A DNA stretch of 64,000 nt from a bacterium (GTDB lineage Bacteria > Electryoneota > RPQS01): NCBI GenBank assembly GCA_016703065.1, contig JADJCU010000007.1, positions 62,001 through 126,000 on the forward strand, given 5' to 3'. Under the pieces are notes generated by a model. The model was given only the letters and a program-made list of their open reading frames with translations. It made no database searches and was not told where the DNA came from. Below are positions 28,236-39,547 of the stretch, piece after piece (the stretch's first letter is position 1; each line of letters opens with the position of its first letter). Both the position numbers and the translations under genes were made by a program.

Positions 28236-31200
28236 ATGAAACGCTGCGTTGCCATGTTTCTGCTGGTCCTGTTGTATGCGAGTCACGCTTGCTTTGCGGC
28301 GGGTCAACAACTCCGTGCGCCAGTCCAATGGACGCAAATAAGCCGCTCGGAATGGCAGATCGATTTCTTACTCCCGGGTCTTCGACTTGACACGATGAAC
28401 ATTGCTGGGTCAGACTGGGTGGATGTCAACGTACCCGGCCTGTCGAAGCTCGCCGTTGCCGGCGAGCCCGCATTGCCATTGTTCACGGCCGTTTGTCCCG
28501 CCGCAGTAAACCTGAGCAATTTCGAAGTCGTGGATGAAACGACCCATCGCATGCTTGCGGCGCCCCCGTTGCCCGCGCCACAGCCGCTGGATCGCGCGTT
28601 TCTCGCTAACCTCACGTATCTACCTGATCCGCAGACGTATGCGCAAGCGACACCATTCCCCGCGAATCGCATCGACATTATTCACAGCGGAAAGTTCGGC
28701 GGTCAAGACTTTGCGCTTTTGGTGATTCACCCGCTCACTTACGATTTCCTGAATAGCATCTACTCCGTGACAGAACGCTTAACCCTGCGCCTCACATTGC
28801 CGCAAGGGGTCACTCTCGACCAGACGGAACCGCGCAACAGCCGCGACTTTCGGTTCTGGCAGGAGCTGTCTATCATCCGACCGGCTTCACCTCCGGACGA
28901 AATCGTTGAGCCGCGGATGTGGATTGTGACGGAACCGGAGTTTGACGAAGCACTCGCCGAGTGGCGAACTTTTAAGTCTGAATGCGGCATTCCCTCAGAG
29001 TTGATTCACTACTCCTCTGTCGCATCTGACGCTGCGTCGCTGAGGGACTACCTGCAAACCCGTTACGCGGCATCGACGAATCCGGCAGAGTTCATACTCC
29101 TTGTCGGTGATGCGGCCCAAATCCCGGGATTTTACGGTATCGCGTCGAGTCTAACCGATCATCCGTACAGTCTGCTATCGGGGTCCGACTACCTCCCGGA
29201 TATTGCGCTCGGACGCATACCTTGCACCACCGTGACCGAGCTTAGTCAATGGCTCATCCGCGCAGTAGCCTATGAACGCGACGGATATGCTCTGTCATCC
29301 ACTGCGGCCTGCTTCTCGAGCTCAGTGGCCCTCGATCCGCAACATGGCCAACACGTCAGCACCTTGTTTGCAACGGCAGGCTTGATGACGACGCACCTGC
29401 AGCAGCCGCAAACCGGCGCGCTACCGCTGTTGGTCAACGCGATCAATGCAGAACCACTCTGGACTTTTTACATCGGTCACGGAAGCGCGTCAGCCTGGTC
29501 GTCCGTTGCGCCGCACTTTACAACATCGGGACTCGACCTTGTCGGATTGGCGCATCCGGGAATGGTAGTATCCGTCCCTTGCGCCACCGCTGATGTTGAT
29601 GAACCGGAGGCGTCCATCGCGGAACAGTGGACCTTCGACCTGCTGAGTGGCGGCGCGCTCTGCTATGTAGGCGCCACGGAAAGCACCGCGTTCTTCTACA
29701 GCGACACGATAGGACTTGGCATTCTCGAAGCGGTGTTCACGGAGAACTTTACGTATCTGGGCGAGGCGTTGGACTACGGCAAACTTCGATGCGCCCAGTC
29801 ATTTCCGCAGCCTTCCGGCGGGTTGACCGAAGAGACGATTCAGCAATTCGTTCTGCTCGGGGATCCCTCGCTCAGGCCGTATACCACAGCCCCCACTCAA
29901 CTCACGATCGATCTGCCACAGGTGCTGCCGGTCGGCACGACTCACGTGCCGGTCAACGTGCTTGCGAACGGCAGTGCGCTTGCCAACGTCGAAGTCGTCC
30001 TAAGCAGCGACTCAAGCGCTCCTCGGCTTGTTCGCACCGACGTCGCTGGTTTCGCCCTGCTTCCGTTGCCAATCACATCGGCACATCTATGGACTGTAAC
30101 GGCTCTTGCACGCAATTATATTCCGGCCCGGCGAACAGTCACCGTCGCCCCGTTAGCCGGGCCGCAGGTTCAGCTCGTTGAGATCGAGTTTGAAGAGGCG
30201 GTCGGTGATCTGGACGGGGTATTGGATCGTGGCGAGAGCGGCACCGCGCGAATACTTGTACGAAACTCCGGGACAACAACATCGCCTGCCGGCATGATCC
30301 GCATAGCAACTACCGGCACCGCCTTGAGCTTTGGCTCGATCATGCTGCCGATTGGGGAACTTCCTGCACAAAGTGAAGACTGGCTTGGCAGTTCGACAAC
30401 CTTCTCCGTATCCCGAGCCGCAACCGACAATCATGTCGCGCGCGTCCAATGCTGGCACGAGTATGCGGAAGAGTCCGTATTCGCCGGGCTATGGTCTGTG
30501 ACGCTCCGCGCCCCGGCCATCGAATTCGTCTCGAGTCTGATCGTAGAGGCCCAGGGCGACGGAGACGGAAATCCTGAGGCTGGCGAGCAACTGGAGTTAC
30601 AGGTTGTTGTTACCAATCGCGGCGGGGAATCCCTGCGGGAAGTGATTGCTGATTGCGCACCGTCCTTCGAGTACATGTTAATTCAAGATACGCGCTGGAC
30701 ACGCGACTCTCTTTCGGCAGTCTCGCAAGATACCATTCGCTACCTCTTCAATGCCGATGAAGCCACGCCGCGCGGGTATGCGTTCGAGTACACAATCGCG
30801 CTCACGGGTATGCGCAGCGATACGACCCGTTATTGGGGCCGCCACCGCATCGGACAGGTTCCTGTACTACTGTATGTGCTTGACTCGCAGCCGCAGCAGA
30901 TACCCGGAATAACCGCCGCGCTCGATGTGCTGGGAATAGAGCACGAATCCGTGACTCAACTGCCGCTGGACCTCAGCCGCTATAGTTCAGTTTGGATTTT
31001 CAGTGGTGTTCATCCGAATCAGGAGTCGATCTCTAATCAGGCCGCTCAACGGATCGCGTCATATCTCGATGACGGCGGCAGCTGTTACTGGGAGGGAGCG
31101 GACGTGTGGGCCTTTGACAATCCTACCGTTCTCCAGCCCTATTTCAATATTGAAGGCATTGCAGACGGAGCCGGAGACGCCGGGCCGATCTCCGGTGTGC

Positions 31201-32524
31201 GCGGTCAATTCACGAATGGCATGAGCTTCTCATATGGAGGAGAAAACAGCTTCATTGATCGCCTTAGCGCAGACGGCGCAGCTTTTGACCTCTTGCGCAA
31301 TACTCGAGATGGCGCAACCTACTCGCTTTGTGTCGCAAACCAAGGAGCAGGTTACCGCACGATAGGTTCCTCGATTGAAATCGGCGCGCTGAACGATCAG
31401 GATGCGCCTTCTACGCGCGTGCTTCTGGTGCGTGAATTCCTGAATTGGTTTGGGATCCCTGTCATTCACGACGTAAATCCACCCGTGATTACGCACGTGC
31501 CGCCTGCCGTATGGCACAGCGAACAATGGCCAATTCCCCTTTTTGCGGACGTTCAGGATGACAGCGAAATTGACATCGTCGCCTGCGACTTTCGGGTAAA
31601 CGGCGGCGCTCTCCAGAGTGCGCCTCTGCAGCACAGCACCGATGGCTACACGGCAGAACTGCCTGCGCAGCCTTTGGAACCCGAATCTCCTACAGGATTC
31701 GCGCAACTGACCGCTCCGAGCCGCAAAACACTGTACTCACCGTTGAGTACGAATTCAACGTGTTGCGCTTCAACGGCCATGTTCTGCGTATCGTGCCTCA
31801 GGCAGAGTCCATTACTTCTCTGCGTAAACGAGGGTCGGTCGGGCAAGTATCGCTTTGCGGGCAAATGGACGATGAAACGATTCTGGTGCTCATGAACGAC
31901 GCCTCGCGAATGCAGTCGGCCTATGTGTCTGACATCCTTGACCTGTCAGGTTTTGCATCGCCGCAGCTTGCCTTTGAAAGCCATCTCGAGACGTCGAATA
32001 CGGCGGCGCCGGTAATTGCTCGCATTTTCGCCAGCACGGACGGAGGTAAGACCTTCCCGCATTTGATCTGGCGGCAGGGAGCGATTCCTGTTGGTCAGCG
32101 TGAAGTCGTCCGTGAATCCCCACGCCACGTCTTGGCGCATCAGTCCACCGTAGTTCTGAAATTCGTCTTCTACGGCGATCGCTATTGGGAAATCGGAAAC
32201 TCGCGAATCGTTGAGGCAGAGACCCACTCCCAACCGGTGAGGGATCTCGTTGTCAAGCCGGCTGAGGACATGACATTAATCTGGAAACGGTCTGACTTGC
32301 CTGATCCCGAATACTTGGTCTATGCCGCTGCCAGCACAACGGATACGTATGTCCCTATTGCCCAGACAACGGATACGATATTCCGCGATATCGATTGGGC
32401 AAATTTTCCACAGCGCTTTTACCGGGTCTTCGAACAGTCGCGCCGAGTTCAAGCAGAGCCTCCATTTGAGAACCGAAATGTGAACTCCCGGCGGATCGAG
32501 CGCTCGTACCATCAACGCGACTAA
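28236..32524 (+). CDS. Gingipain-like C25 cysteine peptidase with canonical His-Cys dyad (frameshift near 31688)
   Basis: The start is ATG at 28236 (MKRCVAMFLLVLLYASHACF, a signal peptide) with GAGGT upstream. The N-terminal pro-region holds VPGLSKLAVAGEPALPLFT. The C25 domain (about residues 225-540) has EFILLVGDAAQIPG, PDIALGRIP, catalytic His415 in YIGHGSASAW and Cys449 in VSVPCATAD, ending VLLGDPSLRPY. The 34-residue His-Cys gap matches RgpB-type gingipains (H211/C244). CARDB-like and Ig-like domains and a GATase-like segment (VWIFSGVHPNQESI, DDGGSCYWEGADVW) follow. The frame breaks near 31688 (restored text YRIRATDRSEP); the rest ends with an Fn3-like module (LVYAAASTTDTYVPIA, FYRVFEQS). 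Joined length is about 1,430 residues. Exported; substrate unknown. Confidence 0.9.
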
Positions 32525-32549
32525 CTGGCTATCGCAATGCGTTCTAGTC

Positions 32550-32576
32550 ACAAAGGCCTCTGATTGAGGCCTTTGT
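32550..32576 (+). terminator. Hairpin after the C25 gene
   Basis: ACAAAGGCCTC / GAGGCCTTTGT, a perfect 11-bp stem with a 5-nt loop, 25 nt after the stop. Confidence 0.85.
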
Positions 32577-32652
32577 CACTCTATACTGGCGAGTGCCGCC
32601 TTGAAAATCTGCCGGAACAATTGTACCTTATCCTGATTCACAAATCAGTAGC

Positions 32653-34613
32653 ATGCGACATAAAGCACTAATTATACTAACCTTGGCGCCATTTCTCACG
32701 CAGGCTGCCCTGCATGACAAATTTGGTGTCCCCGATTTCGAGCAACGGAATCGCCATGAGTTGTGCCGTCACCGCCCCATGGTCCTCGATGATTCATTGC
32801 ACATCTACGATTGCCTGCACATCTCATCTTTGCTTGAATATGACCTTGCAGGTCAGAGTATAGCAGGCTGGGCCAAGCTCGACCTTGTTCCCGACGAGGA
32901 TCCCATGCAGCGTATTGATTTACGCCTTGGGGCCATTGTTAGTATCGACTCTGTATCGGCCGGTGCTTACGCGGTCGATTCAGTCTCGCGCCATGGCCAG
33001 GACTCACTTCAGATTTACGTGAGCCCAGCCATCGCTGTAGGCGACACTGTAGAACTGACAGTCTACTACCACGGCCATCCACCGTCAATCGACCCTTGGG
33101 GAGGCATGTTCTTCGCCGCAGCAAACGGTTGGCAGCCCGAAATCTGTTATACGTTGGGCGACGGCCTGAACCTTGCCGAGCCGCCGGCAAATCACGCCTG
33201 GCTCCCTTGTTTCAACGATCCGAATGACAAAGTCACTTCCGAATTCTGGATGCGCGTCCCCTCAGATCGCGTGGCCGTTGGGCCTGGCGTTCGTCTTGCG
33301 ACCATTGACAACGGCGACAGCACTCAGACTTGGCATTATCGACTTGATCAGCCGGTGTCAACCTATTTGCTCTTCGTGTCGGTCTCTGACTACCTGATCA
33401 TGACGCAACGCGAGGCGGTCCCGTCATTGAGAACTTTGTGTATCCATCGCGCTGGGATCCGGCGCAAGTCCACTTCCTTCCAGTGCCGCAATGATTGAAC
33501 TCTTTTGCGGCCAACTTTGGCCCCTTTGTGTTTGATCGGTTCGGCTACAACATGGCCCGCAACGGTGACATGGAGCACGCCACGAGTGTCACGCATTACG
33601 CCGGCGCGGTGGTCGCTAACCGCGGGTGGGATTGGCTCTTGTTTCATGAAATGTCTCATCACTGGTGGGGTGACTGGGTGACCTGCGGGGACTGGCGCGA
33701 CCTGTGGCTGAACGAGGGCTTCGCGTCGTACTGCGAGGCGCTTGGCATGGAGTGGGTGAGAGGCGAGGCCGATTTCCGAGCGTATGTGAAGAACGACTTG
33801 CAGGCGGCAGCTCGCAACCCCAGTGGCACCGGTACCATCTACGACCCTGACTATTTCTGGGGCACTATCGTCTATGAGAAGGGTGCCTGTGTGATGCACA
33901 TGTTGCGCTATGTCATGGGCGACTCGCTCTTTTTCACCGCGCTCCAAGATTACGGTCAGCAATTTGCCTTTTCCACGGCCACAACTGCGGATTTCCAGAC
34001 GGTTTGCGAAACGCATTACGATTCGACGCTGCAGTGGTTCTTTGATCAATGGGTATTCGAAGGAGTCGGATATCCGCGCTACGAAGTGACTTACGACATC
34101 ATTGGCCCGCCGCAGCTCACCATTCATCAGCAGCAAACACTGGGCTATTTTACGATGCCGATCGAGGTCGAAGGCTATGTCGAAGACGCGATCATCCGGC
34201 GCACGTATTGGGTGGAACCGGATCAGAACGGCGATTGGCTGACCACGGATATCCAGCAGTTTGATTCCGTACGAATTGACCCCGAAGGGTGGATTCTTAA
34301 GCTGGTAACCTATCACCTACTATCGAACACCGCCAGCGCACCCGTACTTCCGGAATCATTTGAGCTTGTGTCGGCTTATCCGAATCCGTTCAATCCGACC
34401 CTGAGTATAGAGTTTGTTTCGCCGGCCGCACAGCCAGTCACGTTGCGCGCATTTGACGTGCAAGGTCGGCTTGCATTCATAGAGTCGTTCGTCTCATCAC
34501 CTGGATCAAACACCCGCGCGTGGAATGCATCCGATAAGTCGTCGGGCATCTATTGGATTCAGCTTACAACTCCTACAGAAACCCGCACGGTCAAAGCCGT
34601 GCTCCTCAAATAG
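32653..34613 (+). CDS. Secreted M1-family aminopeptidase with type-A sorting-like C-terminus (two frameshifts)
   Basis: The signal peptide is MRHKALIILTLAPFLTQA. The M1 N-terminal beta domain includes WAKLDLVPDEDPMQRIDLRL. Frame changes near 33412 and 33490 interrupt the middle; the bridging text GPVIENFVYPSRWDPAQVHF lies in a third frame. The catalytic part has GDMEHATS in place of the usual GAMEN, then HEMSHHWWGDWV...LWLNEGFASY (HExxH-18-E zinc site). The tail is a type-A sorting-like domain: SAYPNPFNPTLSIEFV, LRAFDVQGRL, SGIYWIQL, KAVLLK. It is predicted to act outside or on the cell surface, cleaving N-terminal residues from peptides made by the secreted endopeptidases nearby (inference). 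Confidence 0.9.
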
Positions 34614-34624
34614 CACTATCCCGC

Positions 34625-34643
34625 GGGACGGCGTTACCGTCCC
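34625..34643 (+). terminator. Hairpin after the M1 gene
   Basis: GGGACGG / CCGTCCC with a 5-nt loop, followed by TTCTTGTTT. It starts 12 nt after the stop and lies just before the ppdK ribosome site. Confidence 0.75.
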
Positions 34644-34674
34644 TTCTTGTTTATCTTCTCTGGAGACTTCAGCA

Positions 34675-37445
34675 TTGAGTAAGTACGTTTACACCTTCGG
34701 CAATGGTCAGGCAGACGGCCGCGCCGACATGAAGAACCTATTGGGCGGCAAGGGTGCGAACCTTGCCGAAATGAACCTTATGGGTCTGCCCGTCCCCCCG
34801 GGATTTACAATCTCGACAGAAGTTTGCACACATTACTATGCGAATGATCGTAATTATCCGTCGGAATTGGCCAAGCAAGTGGCGGACGGCGTATCTCATA
34901 TCGAGAAGCTCACGGGCGCGAAATTCGGTGATTTGCAGAATCCGCTGCTCGTTTCGGTTCGTTCAGGTGCCCGCGCTTCGATGCCCGGCATGATGGATAC
35001 GATTCTGAATCTCGGATTGAATGACAAGACCATTGAAGGCCTGATCAAGCGCTCCGGAGACGCCCGTTTTGCGTACGATTCTTATCGCCGTTTCGTTGCC
35101 ATGTATGGTGATGTGGTCCTCGATCTCAAGCCTCAGACCAAAGAAGAGCACGATCCGTTCGAAGGCATGCTGGAGGCGAAGAAGAAGAAGGCCGGTGTTA
35201 AGTACGACTCCGAACTCTCCGCAGACCACCTGAAGGAACTGGTTGCCGAGGGTAAGCAGGCTAGTAAAGATCGCAAGCAGATGGCCTTCCCGGACGACCC
35301 GTACGAACAGCTTTGGGGCGCAATTGGCGCGGTTTTTAACAGTTGGATGAACGAGCGCGCAAACGTCTATCGCCGCTTGAACAAAATTCCCGAAAGTTGG
35401 GGGACTGCCGTCAACGTGCAGGCTATGGTTTTCGGCAATCTCGGTGAGGACTGTGCGACCGGTGTTGCGTTTACTCGCGATCCGGCGTCGGGCGAGAAAG
35501 TCTTCTACGGTGAGTTTCTTGTGAATGCTCAGGGCGAGGATGTTGTGGCTGGCACGCGTACTCCACAGCAGGTCGCATTGCTCGCGTCTCAAACGTGGTC
35601 GAAGAACCATGACATAGCTGAAGCAGATCGCAAAAGCAAGTATCCGTCCCTCGAGGAAGCGATGCCCGACGCTTACAAACAGCTTCTCGACATATCGGAC
35701 AAACTTGAGGCGCATTACAAGGACATGAATGACATCGAGTTTACGATTCAAGATCGCAAACTCTGGATGCTGCAGTGCCGCGTCGGAAAGCGTACGGGCA
35801 TGGCCGCCGTTCGCATTGCTGTCGAAATGGTGGAAGAAGGACTTCTGAAGCCCGAAGATGCTGTACTGCGTGTGGATCCGAATGCCTTAAACCAGCTCCT
35901 TCGCCCGATCTTCGACGCCGAGAAGTTGAAATCAGTTTCGCCGATGACCCGCGGATTGAACGCCGGACCCGGCGCTGCAACCGGCCGTGTTGTGTTCCAT
36001 GCGAGTGATGCGGAAGAGTGGGCGAAGCGTGGCGAGCAGGTAATTCTCGCGCGTATCGAGACGAGCCCTGAGGATATTCGCGGTATGGACGCCGCGCAGG
36101 GTATTTTGACTCAACGTGGCGGGATGACCTCGCACGCGGCGTTGGTCGCACGGCAAATGGGCAAGGTGTGCGTCGCAGGGTGCGAGTCGATTCAGATTGA
36201 TTACACAAAGGGCTATTTCACGGTCGGCAAGCACACCGTCAAGGAAGGCGACTGGATTTCTCTGAATGGTTCAACAGGAGAAATTTACGCCGGAAATATC
36301 CCGACAAAACCCTCCGAAGTAATCCAGGTTTTGCTTGAAAAGACCCTTGATCCCAAGCACGCGCCAACTTACCAACTCTATGCGAAATTGATGGGCTGGG
36401 CCGATGGGATTCGGCGCATGAAGGTACGCACGAACGCCGACCAACCAGATCAGTGCCGCAATGCCGTTGCGTTCGGAGCCGAGGGCATTGGACTCACCCG
36501 CACAGAGCACATGTTCTTTGAGGGCAATCGCATTGACGCGGTGCGCGAGATGATTCTTGCACCCGACCTTGCCGGGCGCAAGAAAGCGCTGGCCAAACTT
36601 GAACCCTATCAGCGTGAAGATTTCATTGGCATTTTCCGGGTAATGAACGGACTGCCTGTGACGATACGTCTGCTCGATCCGCCGCTGCATGAGTTCTTGC
36701 CGCACGGAAAGATGCTGTTGCCGATTTGGCCAAGAAGCTTGGTGTCAGTCCGGCTGATGTCGAATCCAAGGTAGAAGCACTTCACGAAATGAATCCGATG
36801 CTTGGGCATCGTGGCTGCCGTCTCGGCGTGCTGTATCCGGAAATCACAGAGATGCAGGCGCGGGCAATTTTTGCGGCCGCCGTGCACGTGAAGAAGGAGG
36901 GCGTTGACGTTCACCCTGAGGTAATGGTGCCGCTCGTCATGGTTCCCGGCGAATTGAAGTCACAAGGTGATCTGATTCGTCGCGTTGCTGATGAAGTATT
37001 CAGAGCCTCCGGTGTTTCAGTTCCGTTCCTTGTCGGCACGATGATTGAGCTGCCGCGTGCCGCATTGTGCGCCGATCAGATTGCCCAGCAGGCGGAGTTC
37101 TTCAGCTTCGGCACAAATGACCTGACGCAGACAACAATGGGCCTCTCACGTGACGACTCGGGCCGCTTCCTGCCTTTCTACGTGCAGTCGCAGCTTTTGC
37201 CGGCTGATCCATTTGAGGCGCTTGATCAGACCGGCGTCGGTCAATTGGTCGAGATGGGAACATCGCGCGGACGTCAGACGAAGCCAAACCTCAAGGTGGG
37301 TATCTGCGGTGAACACGGCGGTGAACCGTCATCGGTGATCTTCTTTGACGGTGCGGGCCTCGACTACGTGTCGTGCAGCCCGTTCCGCGTGCCGATCGCA
37401 AGGCTTGCGGCGGCGCAGGCAACGTTGATGCACAAGAAAGGTTAG
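34675..37445 (+). CDS. ppdK: Pyruvate, phosphate dikinase (one frameshift near 36711)
   Basis: The start is TTG at 34675 (SKYVYTFGNGQADGRADMKN), with GGAG 8 nt upstream; no ATG fits. The N-terminal ATP-grasp has LGGKGANLAEMN and VRSGARASMPGMMDTILNLG. The swivelling phosphohistidine domain has GGMTSHAALVARQMGK (His487). The C-terminal TIM barrel has GTMIELPRAAL, FFSFGTNDLTQTTMG and CGEHGGEPSS, ending with the catalytic-Cys region YVSCSPFRVPIARLA. A missing base in CGGAAAGATGC breaks the frame; the restored text is HGKDAVADLAKKLG. About 923 residues. It reversibly converts pyruvate, ATP and Pi to PEP, AMP and PPi. Confidence 0.95.
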
Positions 37446-37458
37446 TTCTCACCGCCGA

Positions 37459-38085
37459 ATGCTTGCGGATGAATTCTGGACAATTGCGGAGCCCGGCACA
37501 GCCCAAATGCGCGTGCTGGGCTCCCGTTTCTTTGCGACCGCCTTTGCTTGCACGACCGAGTTCGTCTTGCAGAATTTCATCGAATCGCTGAAGAAAAAAC
37601 ACTATGACGCTTCGCATCACTGTTGGGCGATGGTCCTTCGTGCAGAAGCAGACGCTCTCGAGCGATCAAGTGATGCCGGCGAACCCAAAGGTACTGCAGG
37701 TCTTCCAATCTTGCACGAAATGAAGAGTAGAGAGCTTCTGGATTGCGCGGTCGTAGTCACACGTTGGTTCGGCGGGACAAAACTTGGTACGGGCGGACTT
37801 GTCCGAGCGTACCGGGGAATGTCTGCCCTCGCACTGAACGCGGCGCAGCGGATTCGCCGGCGAACCGGGATCACCGTGACGATCAACTCACCATTCGAAT
37901 TGCAATCGCACATCTATCACCTCGCCGGCAAGTTTGGTGCGCCGCTCGAATCCGAAGCAATAGCTGACGGTGCGCTCTTTTACGTTCGGCTCCGCCATTC
38001 GCAAGTTGACGCCTTTGAAGCAGCGCTGGTCGAGCAGACGGCCGGCAGGCTTTCGATAGCGGTAGGAGACACATGGATCTCCTGA
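37459..38085 (+). CDS. yigZ: YigZ/IMPACT family protein (UPF0029)
   Basis: 208 residues. The family core is clear: DASHHCWAMVL, SSDAGEPKGTAGLPIL and VVVTRWFGGTKLGTGGLVRAY. The C-terminal DUF1949-like part follows (VTINSPFELQSHIYHLAGK). The molecular role of bacterial YigZ is not settled; eukaryotic IMPACT/YIH1 proteins modulate Gcn2. It starts 13 nt after ppdK without an obvious ribosome site and overlaps the next gene by 13 nt, so all three are probably co-transcribed. Confidence 0.9.
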   Translation: MLADEFWTIAEPGTAQMRVLGSRFFATAFACTTEFVLQNFIESLKKKHYDASHHCWAMVLRAEADALERSSDAGEPKGTAGLPILHEMKSRELLDCAVVVTRWFGGTKLGTGGLVRAYRGMSALALNAAQRIRRRTGITVTINSPFELQSHIYHLAGKFGAPLESEAIADGALFYVRLRHSQVDAFEAALVEQTAGRLSIAVGDTWIS

Positions 38086-39305
38086 TTCTGATTATTCTGG
38101 CACTGCTTTTGAGCGCTTACTTCTCCGCGCTCGAGATCTCTTATACCACATTTGACGCGATCATCGTCGGGAGTTGGAAGAAAGCGCGCAAATTCGGCAG
38201 CGCAATTGCAGAGTTCTTCTCATCCGTTCCCGAGCGCTTCCTCTTTACGACTCTTGTTGGAACGAATGTCGTGATGGTCGCCTATTCGTCTTTGCTCGTC
38301 ATTTGGGCCACAGAGAACAACATCCCTGAATTTTGGATTGTCGTTGTTTCTCCAGTCGCCGTAATCGTCGTCGGCGAAGTGATTCCAAAGACGCTCGGCC
38401 TTGCCTTTGCCAACCCAATCGCTCGCTTTCTGTCCGGCCCCTTGTACCTATTCTACTGGCTCTTCCTGCCGTTTCGCTTGCTCATTGCTCCGATCGAGAA
38501 GTTTCTGCGGAGGAACCAACCCAGCGGAGCGCATGAACGGGCATATGAAGTGCTGTTTCGCCGTGAAATTGACGTCGTGCTTAGCCGCGCGAGCAAGGAA
38601 GGCACGGTAACCGAAAAGGAGTCCGCAATCCTCGATCGTTACCTCCACGCTCGCGAGGTCCGCGCACGCGATATCATGACTCCTCGCACGCTGCTGGTTG
38701 CGCTGCCGAGCACGGCAACTATGTCGGAGGTAATCGAGGTTGTCGACGACAGCCGTCACAGCGTGATACCGATCTACGAGCAGACAATAGACAATGTTAT
38801 CGGCATGCTGCACTCCCGCGACCTGCTGATACGACGCGCATCAATAATTGAGATCATGCGTCCGGTCGCGTTTGTTCCCGAATCGAAATTGTTGGTTGAG
38901 CTGCTTGAACAATTCAAGTCCCAGCGGTTGTCGGCGGCGATTGTGGTTGACGAGCATGGCGGTGTCGATGGCATAGTTACGTTGAAGGACCTTTTCCGTG
39001 AATTAGTCGGCCCGCTCAGGGAAGGTGAGGAATCCTCTACCGCGGCGATTAAGCGATTGGCTCCCGGGAAGTACCTCGTTTCTGCGCTCGCTGACCTCTC
39101 AGATATTGCTGAGGCGACAAGCTGGAGGCCACCTGACGGTGACTACGCGACTTTGTCCGGCCTCCTCTCGGAATACCTTGGGCACATCGGGAGACCGGGA
39201 GAAGAAATTGATATTGAAGGAGTTAGCGTCAGAATTTTGCGCGCTTCTGCACGTCGAGTTGAAAGCTGTCTAATTAAAATACCGGAAACAACGCTCCAAC
39301 GTTAG
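38073..39305 (+). CDS. CNNM/HlyC/CorC-family membrane protein (DUF21, CBS pair, CorC_HlyC)
   Basis: 410 residues. The DUF21 N-terminal membrane part starts LLILIILALLLSAYFSALEI, with helices near VGTNVVMVAYSSLLVIWA and FWIVVVSPVAVIVVGEVIPK. A CBS pair follows: RARDIMTPRTLLVALP, HSVIPIYEQTIDNVIGMLH and AAIVVDEHGGVDGIVTLKDL. The CorC_HlyC FAD-like fold at the C-terminus includes YATLSGLLSEYLGHI and ends at LIKIPE. Such proteins are linked to Mg2+ or Co2+ efflux; 'hemolysin' in older names is misleading. Confidence 0.92.
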   Translation: MDLLILIILALLLSAYFSALEISYTTFDAIIVGSWKKARKFGSAIAEFFSSVPERFLFTTLVGTNVVMVAYSSLLVIWATENNIPEFWIVVVSPVAVIVVGEVIPKTLGLAFANPIARFLSGPLYLFYWLFLPFRLLIAPIEKFLRRNQPSGAHERAYEVLFRREIDVVLSRASKEGTVTEKESAILDRYLHAREVRARDIMTPRTLLVALPSTATMSEVIEVVDDSRHSVIPIYEQTIDNVIGMLHSRDLLIRRASIIEIMRPVAFVPESKLLVELLEQFKSQRLSAAIVVDEHGGVDGIVTLKDLFRELVGPLREGEESSTAAIKRLAPGKYLVSALADLSDIAEATSWRPPDGDYATLSGLLSEYLGHIGRPGEEIDIEGVSVRILRASARRVESCLIKIPETTLQR

Positions 39306-39321
39306 GCTGGCAGCGTCGGGC

Positions 39322-39350
39322 TTGACAAAGCCGCCATAAGCCCATATATT
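39322..39350 (+). promoter_or_regulatory. Strong sigma-70 promoter for initiator tRNA
   Basis: TTGACA (39322-39327), exactly 17 nt, then TATATT (39345-39350), 12 nt before the tRNA. Confidence 0.9.
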
Positions 39351-39361
39351 AAGAGTCTTAT

Positions 39362-39435
<74 letters not shown>

Positions 39436-39440
39436 CAACG

Positions 39441-39476
39441 AACAGTCACTGACGATTCAGTGACTGTTTCCTTTTT
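39441..39476 (+). terminator. Rho-independent terminator after tRNA-fMet
   Basis: AACAGTCACTGA / TCAGTGACTGTT, a perfect 12-bp stem with a CGAT loop, followed by TCCTTTTT. Confidence 0.92.
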
Positions 39477-39489
39477 CACGCATAAGCAA

Positions 39490-39517
39490 ACGGCGCAAAC
39501 CACTTGGTTCGCGCCGT
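39490..39517 (-). terminator. Hairpin downstream of the first tandem C25 gene
   Basis: ACGGCGC / GCGCCGT arms extended by AACC/GGTT with a one-base bulge. On the minus strand it is followed by a short T-tract, about 30 nt after the stop at 39548. Confidence 0.7.
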
Positions 39518-39547
39518 CTCTGTTTTCGGGACCCGGTATGATCGCGG